A stretch of DNA of 64,000 nucleotides from an uncultured Clostridia bacterium. Its GTDB lineage: Bacteria; Bacillota; Clostridia; TANB77; CAG-508. Location of the stretch: NCBI GenBank assembly GCA_948777935.1, contig CAQDYY010000003.1:118849-182848 (forward strand), in the 5' to 3' direction. Numbering within the stretch: the stretch's first letter is position 1; each line of letters begins with the position of its first letter. Shown piece after piece: positions 44,877-52,250 of this stretch. The translations under genes were made by a program, and so were the position numbers. The notes beneath the pieces were generated by a model. That model did not search any database. It saw only the letters and a program-made list of their open reading frames with translations, and had not been told where the DNA came from.

Positions 44877-46454
44877 ATGGAGAAAAAGGTTTATGGTTAT
44901 GCAAGATTAAGTAGAGACGAAGATAAAAAAAATTATGGAAGTATAGATACACAAATTAATCTTATAAATGAATATGCAAAGCAAATAGGTGCGGAAAAAG
45001 TTGAGAAAATATTTGTTGATGATAATGTATCAGGGTATATACCAATAGAAGATAGACCACAGTTTTATGAATTGTATCAAATTGTAGATAATAGTACAGA
45101 AAAACCAATAGTATTAACAAAGGATTGGTCGAGATTATCAAGGAATAATGGAATTGCACAAACACTTTTGAACAAATGGAAAACAGAGGAAGTCGAGTTG
45201 ATTCTAATAAAAGAAATGGGAGCACCATTTAATATATTAAAAGATAATGATGATATTGTCGGAATAACGACGTGGATTAACGAAAGATATGTAAAAGAAA
45301 CGTCAAGGAAAGTAAGGGATGCATTAAGTGATAGGATGAAACAGGGAATAGTAATACAAGGACCTAGATATGGTTATATAAAAGGAGAAAACGGAACACT
45401 TACAGTAAATGAAGAAGTTAGAGAGGCAATACAAACAATCTTTGACTTGTATGAAGAAGGGCATGGGATGACAACAATAGCAAATAAACTTAACAAAGAA
45501 TATGATTTTAAAAATCCATCTATTGTAGAAGCAGAAAGATTCAAGAAAGCAAGAGGAAGAAATATAGAAAGAAATGTAAGAGAATATTGGGAAACTGATA
45601 TGATTAATAAAATTTTGAGAGATGAAACTTACATAGGAAGATTGGTAACACATAAAAAAGAGGTACAAGGAATACACGGAAAGAAAGTAAAGATTTTATC
45701 AAAAGAAGAAAATTATAGATTTGAAAACCACCACGAACCTATAATAGAAGAAGAACAATTTGAGAGAGTGCAGAAGATTTTAAAACAAAGAGCAGAGAAT
45801 GCAAGCCTATATAAGAAAGGAAAAAATTATTACATATTTGGTGGCTTTGTAAGGTGTGGTGATTGTGGAGCATCAGTAACTGGTTATATAAAAAATGGAA
45901 AAAAATCTTATGAATGTTTAAATTATAGTAAATATAGAAGATTAAGGTGTACATATCATACTGTATCGGAAGAATACATATTAGAGAATTTTAAAATACT
46001 CTTAAAAGCAGTAAGAACAGAATATAAAGATTTCTTAAAAGGTATGAATTTAGATAAAGTAAAGAAGAAATCACAGAGTAATCAAGAAAAATTAAAGATT
46101 AAATTAGATAGAATAAAAGAAGAATATAGAAAAATGCAGACACAAAAAGTAAAGGAAATGACAAAAGTCAAAACAGCAGAGGAAGAAGAAATAGTAGAAG
46201 AAACATATTCACAAATGATAAAAGATAAGTTAACTGAGATAACTGAGATAACGGAAACTTTAAGAAAGTTAGAAAGTCAAGATCAAAAAGATAAAGTTAA
46301 AAATGTAAAACAAGCAATAGAATATTTCGACGAAATAATAAAATCAAATGCACCTCCAAAAGAAGTTTTAGAACAAGTATTAGATAAAATCATCATATAT
46401 ACAAATAAGAATTTGGAATTTAGACTAAAAGTAAATCTTGATAAACTAATATAG
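44877..46454 (+). CDS. Large serine recombinase of element 2
   Basis: 525 aa, intact in one frame; start behind GAGAGGTAGAAGTAT. Catalytic domain: VYGYARLSRDEDKKNYGSI with the nucleophile Ser, then LTKDWSRLSRNNG. Recombinase domain: GPRYGYIKGENG, AIQTIFDLYEEGHGMTTIANK, DETYIGRLVTHKK. Zinc ribbon: GGFVRCGDCGASVTGY with a later Cys pair (ECLNY, RCTYH). The long coiled coil includes RIKEEYRKMQTQKV. It lies about 60 bp from attachment site 46511 and should carry out integration and excision of element 2. It has no in-frame CGG, unlike the element-1 recombinase, so it is expressible without recoding. Confidence 0.95.
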   Translation: MEKKVYGYARLSRDEDKKNYGSIDTQINLINEYAKQIGAEKVEKIFVDDNVSGYIPIEDRPQFYELYQIVDNSTEKPIVLTKDWSRLSRNNGIAQTLLNKWKTEEVELILIKEMGAPFNILKDNDDIVGITTWINERYVKETSRKVRDALSDRMKQGIVIQGPRYGYIKGENGTLTVNEEVREAIQTIFDLYEEGHGMTTIANKLNKEYDFKNPSIVEAERFKKARGRNIERNVREYWETDMINKILRDETYIGRLVTHKKEVQGIHGKKVKILSKEENYRFENHHEPIIEEEQFERVQKILKQRAENASLYKKGKNYYIFGGFVRCGDCGASVTGYIKNGKKSYECLNYSKYRRLRCTYHTVSEEYILENFKILLKAVRTEYKDFLKGMNLDKVKKKSQSNQEKLKIKLDRIKEEYRKMQTQKVKEMTKVKTAEEEEIVEETYSQMIKDKLTEITEITETLRKLESQDQKDKVKNVKQAIEYFDEIIKSNAPPKEVLEQVLDKIIIYTNKNLEFRLKVNLDKLI

Positions 46455-46510
46455 TAAATTTAAAAATAAATTTGTTTTTTTATTATAAGTCAGTATGGTG
46501 CAACTGACAT

Positions 46511-46527
46511 ATCCATTCATTTGCGTG
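46511..46527 (+). repeat. Right attachment site of element 2
   Basis: ATCCATTCATTTGCGTG, identical to 35450-35466. Confidence 0.9.
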
Positions 46528-46710
46528 ATATGCAGAACTATAAAACACATGCTTTTTGCCAACACCAAACTGAATAGTATAAATAGGAGTACCCAAAACA
46601 CTATACCCAATTATTGTTGAACGTAAAAATGGAAAGGCATTTAAAAGTTCTTGTAAATTATAATTAAAAATAAAAGAATTATAAGGAATATTAGTAGAAA
46701 CAATACTCAT
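46511..46710 (-). pseudogene. M14 endopeptidase, N-terminal piece
   Basis: ATG 46710 follows ATAGGTGATTTT. The frame reads FNYNLQELLNAFPFL, STIIGYSVLGTPIYTIQFG and then YSSAYHANEW up to the element-2 boundary; beyond the boundary it continues with unrelated residues to a stop near 46483. HANE is the HxxE zinc motif of M14 peptidases. No signal peptide is visible. Joined to 35449-35180 and 24617-24170 it gives 918 nt, exactly 306 codons. Confidence 0.9.
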
Positions 46711-46770
46711 AAAATCACCTATATTATATTATTAAAAACAAAAGAATTATGTGATAATAAGAATTATAGG

Positions 46771-46803
46771 AAAAACCATACTATGATATTCATAATATGG
46801 CTT
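46771..46803 (-). terminator. Terminator of the Wzz/BY-kinase gene
   Basis: On the minus strand CCATATTATGA pairs with the complementary CATAGTATGG and is followed by TTTTTCC. Confidence 0.75.
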
Positions 46804-46823
46804 TTCTATCTCAATACATTCTA

Positions 46824-49292
46824 TTATCCAACAGATTCAATACTATTTAATAAAATTTGAGAAACAATAGTAATAGGTTCATCTTCTATAATATCAACTT
46901 CTTTAGACTTAAATAGAGAAAATCTTTTATGTTTTTGCTTATTTTTAACTGTTTCATAATCAACTATAGAAGAACTATTAGAAGGTAAATCTGGTTTTAT
47001 AATATCTGGTAAATCAACTTGCAAATCTTTAGTTATAGTATGAGTTTCTTTAACTTCATTAACAATATCTTCTATAACATCATCATCTATAATATTTGGT
47101 ATATCAACCTGTAAATCTTTATTTATAGTATCACTTTCTTTAATTTCATTAATAACAGGTTCTATTATATCATTTGATTCATCTTCATCTGTAATATTAG
47201 AAATAGTATCATTTTTAGTAATATCATCGATAACTACATCATCACTTTTAGAAGAGTCTTCTAAATAATCATCAATTTTAATTATTTTATGTTCTAACTC
47301 ATTAATATTATGAGGTTCAAAAATACTATTTTCTACTTCTTTAGATAAACTATTAATTAAAACTTCATTATTAATTGCACGAGTTTCTAAAGATTCAAAC
47401 TTTAAATTTATATCTTCTAGCTTACTATACAAAGTTTTAAGTTCTTCACTTTGTGCATGAACTAAATTGTAATAATCAGCTTGTAAATATTCTAATTTAT
47501 TTAAAATAGAATCTGTTAAATTAGAATTTTTCATATCATCTAATTTTTTATGCAAAACACTAATTTCGCTATTTTGGGCATTAACTACATTAGTATAATT
47601 AGAGTTTACATTTATTAATTTTTCTAAAATAGCATCAGTATTATTTTCCTTTGAGAACTTTAAAGTAGAATTTATTAAATCTTTGTAAAGTTCTTTTAAT
47701 TCAGAAAGTTGCTTTGTATTTTCATAAATAGTATTATACAAAGTGGCAAGATCCTCATTAGGAGTAATATCTGAATTTTTATTTCCTATAGACTGGTTAG
47801 AATTTATCTTATTACTATATGATATAGATGGTATATCTTCTACAAATAAAGGGCAATCTAAAACAGTATCGTGTACAAAAGAAGAAGAATCAATATACTT
47901 ATGTTTCTTTTTCTCACCATAGTAGTAACTATTCTTATAATCTTTTTTATTAACATCCATCATATTAATAATAGCACCAGAAATATTACCGCCAACCATC
48001 TCAATAGACTTCTTAATTTTAGTTAAAGTATCAAGTTTTGTAACTTTATTAGCAGTAACAATTATAGAGGTATCTACTATTTTAGAAAGGATTATGCTAT
48101 CTGAAACTAACATACAAGGAGTACCATCACAAATTACAATATCATATTGTTTATTTAAAGCATGTAATAATTTTACCATACTAGAAGAAGACAATAGCTC
48201 AGAAGGATTTGGAGGTACAATGCCACAAGTCATAATATGTAAATTTGTAATATTACTTTCTTTAATAAATTCATTAATATTTAAAGATGTACCATAAGTT
48301 CCAATTTTAGAAAGGCAAGTAGACAAACCATTTTCATTAGATAATTTAAAAATATTATGAATTCTACCCTTTCTCATATCAGTATCAATTAAAATTACCT
48401 TCTTACCAGAATTTGCAAAGGAAGTAGCTAAATTAGAAGAAACAAAACTCTTGCCTTCCCCCATAAAACCACTTGTCACTAAAATAGTTTTAAATTTTTT
48501 AGAACCAATAGAAAACATAACATTTGTTCTAAATGTTTTAAAACATTCAGAAATAGGAGACTTTGGTTCTTCATTTACAATTAATTCATTTTTATGTTTC
48601 CAAAATTTAGTATTATACTTAGGAATAATAGATAATACATTCAAATTTGTATAATTTTCAATATCTTTTTCAGATTTAATAGTAGTATCAAAAATATAAA
48701 TCAATAATACTAAAATACATGACAATATAAATCCAAATATAACAAAAATAGCCATATCTTTTGTATGGTGAATATTATATGGAGTAATTGCTACTTCTGC
48801 TAGATCCATTGTATAAATATTATTCATATTATATAAAGACTGCACTTCTTTAGAAAATACTTCTAATAAATGATTAGTAATTAGAGCAGCCATTTTACCA
48901 TCTTCATAAGAAACTCCAATTTTAAAAACTTGAGTATTATTAACAGATTGTATAGTAACCAAATCTTTTAATTCATTAGAAGACATATTAAGCTCTAAAT
49001 CCTTTATTACTTTTTCTAAAACGCTATCACTTTTAGCAATTTTCGTATAAGTTGAAAGTAAATTCTTATTCAAATTAATATCACCTTGAGTGATAGAAGA
49101 ATAATTAGGTGTTTCTTGTTCTAAACTCTCATTTTGAACCAAAACAACAGTTGCAAAAGATTGATACATAGGTGTTACATAATAGTAACTATAAAAATAC
49201 CCAATTGCTAAACTTAGAGCAAGGATAAATACAATATAAAGCTTACTATTCCAAAAAACTTTTGAAAAACGATTAATATCAAAATTTTCCAT
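46824..49292 (-). CDS. Wzz-BY-kinase fusion for capsule or exopolysaccharide, with long acidic tail
   Basis: 822 aa; start behind AAAGGTGGTGAACAA. Residues about 1-200 form a Wzz/LPS chain-length domain between two membrane helices (LYIVFILALSLAIGYFYSY and AIFVIFGFILSCILVLLIYI). Then comes a bacterial tyrosine kinase domain with Walker A LVTSGFMGEGKSFVSSNLA, Walker A' VILIDTDMRKGR and Walker B DIVICDGTP. Family kinases usually end soon after with a tyrosine cluster. Here a tail of about 330 residues follows, first coiled-coil with repeats (KLEYLQADYYNLVHAQSEEL), then very acidic with a duplicated block (INKDLQVDIPNII / ITKDLQVDLPDII). Presumably a regulator of polysaccharide length or export. 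Confidence 0.88.
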   Translation of the reverse strand: MENFDINRFSKVFWNSKLYIVFILALSLAIGYFYSYYYVTPMYQSFATVVLVQNESLEQETPNYSSITQGDINLNKNLLSTYTKIAKSDSVLEKVIKDLELNMSSNELKDLVTIQSVNNTQVFKIGVSYEDGKMAALITNHLLEVFSKEVQSLYNMNNIYTMDLAEVAITPYNIHHTKDMAIFVIFGFILSCILVLLIYIFDTTIKSEKDIENYTNLNVLSIIPKYNTKFWKHKNELIVNEEPKSPISECFKTFRTNVMFSIGSKKFKTILVTSGFMGEGKSFVSSNLATSFANSGKKVILIDTDMRKGRIHNIFKLSNENGLSTCLSKIGTYGTSLNINEFIKESNITNLHIMTCGIVPPNPSELLSSSSMVKLLHALNKQYDIVICDGTPCMLVSDSIILSKIVDTSIIVTANKVTKLDTLTKIKKSIEMVGGNISGAIINMMDVNKKDYKNSYYYGEKKKHKYIDSSSFVHDTVLDCPLFVEDIPSISYSNKINSNQSIGNKNSDITPNEDLATLYNTIYENTKQLSELKELYKDLINSTLKFSKENNTDAILEKLINVNSNYTNVVNAQNSEISVLHKKLDDMKNSNLTDSILNKLEYLQADYYNLVHAQSEELKTLYSKLEDINLKFESLETRAINNEVLINSLSKEVENSIFEPHNINELEHKIIKIDDYLEDSSKSDDVVIDDITKNDTISNITDEDESNDIIEPVINEIKESDTINKDLQVDIPNIIDDDVIEDIVNEVKETHTITKDLQVDLPDIIKPDLPSNSSSIVDYETVKNKQKHKRFSLFKSKEVDIIEDEPITIVSQILLNSIESVG

Positions 49293-49359
49293 TTGTTCAC
49301 CACCTTTAGTTATTGTAACACATTATGGTAACAATGTCAAATTTTGAGAGAAATACAAG

Positions 49360-49390
49360 AAAAAAGCCATACATAAAAGTATGACTTTAT
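49360..49390 (-). terminator. Terminator of the following minus-strand coiled-coil gene
   Basis: On the minus strand AAAGTCATACTTTTATGTATGG is followed by CTTTTTTC. Confidence 0.7.
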
Positions 49391-49395
49391 TTCTA

Positions 49396-50514
49396 TTACG
49401 CACCTCTTTGACCAGAGCCACGAGTTTTATCATTTTTAGATTTTGAATTCATAGCATCAATTGCAGCTCTCTCATCTACTTTAACTAAGTATTCTACAAA
49501 AGGAGTAGGTGTATTTGCATTCTTACTACGAACGTCAAAAGTTGGTTTAGAATCAACATATTTTATATTTTTTTCATATGCACTACTTGCCTCAGCAGGA
49601 GACACAGTTCTCTCTTTACGTTTTCCAACAGCCACATCACGGTTATGCTTAAATGTAAGCATCTCATATGCAGTAATAGCAGCTTCAGATACTTTTGTTC
49701 CAAAACTATGAATACGATCCATAAAAGAACGTTTTTGTTTTTTTGGAACTAAAGCTTGTATAGGTTTTTCATCTTTTTTAGGTGTAGGTGTAGGTTCAAC
49801 TTCTTTAATTACAACTCTCTCAGGTATTGGATTTTGACTTCTTATATTAGAAGGACGTACATTTGATTTTTGAACAGGAGGTCTTACAACAGTATTTGCT
49901 TGCGTATTTTGTGTAGGTACATTTTGTGTTGTACTTATGAGAGTTAATTGCTCTACTAAATTAGAAACTTTTCCTTGTCTATCTTCATAACGTCTTTTTT
50001 CTTTACTATAATTTGCACGTCTTAAAGCTTCACTTCTTTTTCTAGCAATTTCTATATTTTCCAAATTTTTAGCTTGTTTATCAGTTTCTATTTGTTTTTT
50101 TATTTTGTTTTCTTCATTTATTACAGAAGGTTTTACCTTTGTATTTTGTCTTTCCCTTTGTTCTTTCTTTAATTCTTCAAGAATTTTATCTGCTTTTTTA
50201 CGTACTTCTAATTTTTCGTATGCTTCTTTAGAAATTAAATCTTTATATCTTGCATCTACATTAGAATTTTTATCTACAAGATTATTAATACCAGAAAGCA
50301 AATCTTTTTCTTGTCTTTCTTGCATTTTTTTCTTTAACTTTAATAATTCTTCATTAACAATTTCTTCTTTTCTCTTTTGAAAATCTATAGTATTATCTTT
50401 TTTATATTCTTCAAGAGTTTTATCAAATGCATAATGCTCTAATTTTCTTCTAGCACTAATAAATTCTGGGCTTTGCGGATTTATTTTTTCAGGTTCCATT
50501 TTTACATCTTTCAT
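49396..50514 (-). CDS. Charged coiled-coil protein with basic C-terminus, unknown function
   Basis: 372 aa; the ATG at 50514 follows AAAGAAGGTTGTTCAT. Residues 1-190 are a long, highly charged helix or coiled coil (EEIVNEELLKLKKKMQERQEK). Residues about 195-260 are a flexible Pro/Thr/Gln/Asn linker with repeats (TQNVPTQNTQ, PTPTPKKDEKP). Residues about 265-310 are conserved-looking (RSFMDRIHSFGTKVSEAAI). The end is basic and Gly-rich (RGSGQRGA). Composition resembles the coiled-coil proteins at 5400 and 6664. No signal peptide or membrane helix. Role unknown. Confidence 0.75.
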   Translation of the reverse strand: MKDVKMEPEKINPQSPEFISARRKLEHYAFDKTLEEYKKDNTIDFQKRKEEIVNEELLKLKKKMQERQEKDLLSGINNLVDKNSNVDARYKDLISKEAYEKLEVRKKADKILEELKKEQRERQNTKVKPSVINEENKIKKQIETDKQAKNLENIEIARKRSEALRRANYSKEKRRYEDRQGKVSNLVEQLTLISTTQNVPTQNTQANTVVRPPVQKSNVRPSNIRSQNPIPERVVIKEVEPTPTPKKDEKPIQALVPKKQKRSFMDRIHSFGTKVSEAAITAYEMLTFKHNRDVAVGKRKERTVSPAEASSAYEKNIKYVDSKPTFDVRSKNANTPTPFVEYLVKVDERAAIDAMNSKSKNDKTRGSGQRGA

Positions 50515-50695
50515 ATGAACAACCTTCTTTCATAAAAACTAATATAACTCTATTATACTATATTGACATAAAAAATGCAAATATAACAAAAAAATGTTTT
50601 AAAAATTGTACAACCCCAAAAATTGACAAATTACAAATCATAGTATATAATATATCATTATACAATAAAAAACGAATTTAAAAAGGAGTATTTTT

Positions 50696-52057
50696 ATGGC
50701 AATAATAAAAAAAGCCATTTTATCGTTATTCATAATTCTACTTATTTTATTAGCATTAGCAGGAATTGTATTTAGTGCAGACACAGCAAAAGCTAAAGAA
50801 GAAGCAAAACTAAAAAAATCAGCAGATAACAGTTCAATTACACTAGAAATCATACCAAAAAATGACGAATTTGAAATACTAGAAGACATGGGAGATTGGT
50901 ATAAAGTTAATTATAAAAAAATAAGAGGATATGTAAAAAAAGAACAAGTAGAAATAATAAAACAAAGCAGTAATAACGATAAAAATGGTGTAAATTCAAA
51001 CTATACTAATGAACAAAGCCAAAATACAAATGAAAATACAGTAAATGAAAATACTGTAACAGGTGAACAAACTACAAAAGAAGAAAATAAAAACGAACAA
51101 GAAAAAGAAACATTAGAAAATATACAAGTAGGAGAAAAATTATATACAAAAGCAGAACTACAAGTATATTTAAGACCATTACCAACATCAATGAAAATGG
51201 AAAAACTAGCAGTAGGAACAGAAGTAACAGTAGTGGATGAAACATGTAATTGGATATATGTTTTGGTAAATGGGAAAACAGGTTGGATTAGAAAAGAATT
51301 ACTAGCCAAAACAAAAGAAAACAATACAAACAATAACAACAATAATGACAGTAACAATAACAGCAAAAAATTAGAAGAAAACAACATAAACAAGACAGGA
51401 TATATTACAACAGATGGAATAAACTTTAGACAAAAAGCAGACACAGATAGTAAAGTACTAAAAACATTTGCAACAAATGCAAAAGTAACTATCTTAAAAG
51501 AAGAAGGAAACTGGTATAAAATAAAACATAATGACCAAGAAGGATATGTATTAAAGACATATGTTTCAGAAAAAAAAGCAGCAGAAGTAACATCAAGAAG
51601 TTCAGTAAGAAGAGAAGAAACATCAAGTAAGCAAGAAGAAAACAAACAAGAAGAAGCAAAAACTACTACAAAAGAAGCATCTTCAAAAGGAAGTCAAGTA
51701 GTAGAAACAGCAAAAAAATATTTAGGATCACGTTATGTTTATGGGGGCTCTAGTCCTTCAGGATTTGACTGTTCAGGATTTACAATGTATATATACAAAC
51801 AATTTGGGGTAAACTTACCACATTCAGCAACAGCACAATCTAGTAAAGGAACTAAAGTAGAAAAGAAAAACTTACAACCAGGAGATATAGTATTTTTTAC
51901 AAACTATAAAACTGGAAAAGGAATAGGACATTGTGGAATATATATAGGGGGAGGACAATTTATACACGCATCCACAGAAAAAACGGGGGTTATAACCACA
52001 TCTTTAAATAATGGGTCACATGCAAAAAGATATGTAACAGCAGTAAGGATTTTCTAA
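50696..52057 (+). CDS. Secreted NlpC/P60 endopeptidase with three SH3 domains
   Basis: 453 aa; start behind AAAGGAGTATTTTT. A signal peptide (LSLFIILLILLALAGIVFSA) is followed by three bacterial SH3 domains at about residues 38-82, 150-203 and 240-290. Typical cores are DWYKVNYKKIRGYVKKE, TGWIRKELL and INFRQKADTDSKVLKTF. Asn/Thr-rich linkers separate them. The C-terminal NlpC/P60 domain shows the Cys-His-His triad: GFDCSGFTMYIYKQFG, GHCGIYIGGGQFIHAS. It cleaves cell-wall stem peptides, most often between D-Glu and the diamino acid, outside the membrane. Confidence 0.93.
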   Translation: MAIIKKAILSLFIILLILLALAGIVFSADTAKAKEEAKLKKSADNSSITLEIIPKNDEFEILEDMGDWYKVNYKKIRGYVKKEQVEIIKQSSNNDKNGVNSNYTNEQSQNTNENTVNENTVTGEQTTKEENKNEQEKETLENIQVGEKLYTKAELQVYLRPLPTSMKMEKLAVGTEVTVVDETCNWIYVLVNGKTGWIRKELLAKTKENNTNNNNNNDSNNNSKKLEENNINKTGYITTDGINFRQKADTDSKVLKTFATNAKVTILKEEGNWYKIKHNDQEGYVLKTYVSEKKAAEVTSRSSVRREETSSKQEENKQEEAKTTTKEASSKGSQVVETAKKYLGSRYVYGGSSPSGFDCSGFTMYIYKQFGVNLPHSATAQSSKGTKVEKKNLQPGDIVFFTNYKTGKGIGHCGIYIGGGQFIHASTEKTGVITTSLNNGSHAKRYVTAVRIF

Positions 52058-52152
52058 GCTCTAGGAAGCAAAGCTGACATAGAGATTAGTTATGCGAAAC
52101 TTAGAGTTACTGCGACGTAAGGAGCATAGAAACTCTTAATTTCGTTTTCTAA

Positions 52153-52210
52153 TGTAGGGGCATGTCGTTTAAAGGGAATACATCGTAGGACATGACACCA
52201 CTAAAGCCCT
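52153..52210 (+). repeat. Dispersed repeat, same family as the trmFO insert
   Basis: Starts TGTAGGGGCATG and carries GACACCACT and a final GCCCT in the same order as 4254-4316. It occupies the spacer between the NlpC/P60 gene and comEC. Confidence 0.7.
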
Positions 52211-52250
52211 TTCTAAATGTAGGAGAAAAAGGAACCAGAAGGAAGGTTTT

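Larger units (their letters stand above)
35450..46527 (+). mobile_element. Integrative element 2 (about 11.06 kb) inside the M14 gene
   Basis: Bounded by the 17-bp direct repeat ATCCATTCATTTGCGTG at 35450-35466 and 46511-46527. M14 sequence is continuous across the two ends. Cargo: XRE regulator, two secreted small proteins, an FGE-like protein and a companion anchored protein, a peptidoglycan-binding DUF1906 lysin, a small membrane protein, a Spo0A-like regulator, an ECF sigma/anti-sigma pair, a 67-aa protein and a large serine recombinase at the right end. Several cargo genes are more GC-rich than element 1. Confidence 0.93.
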
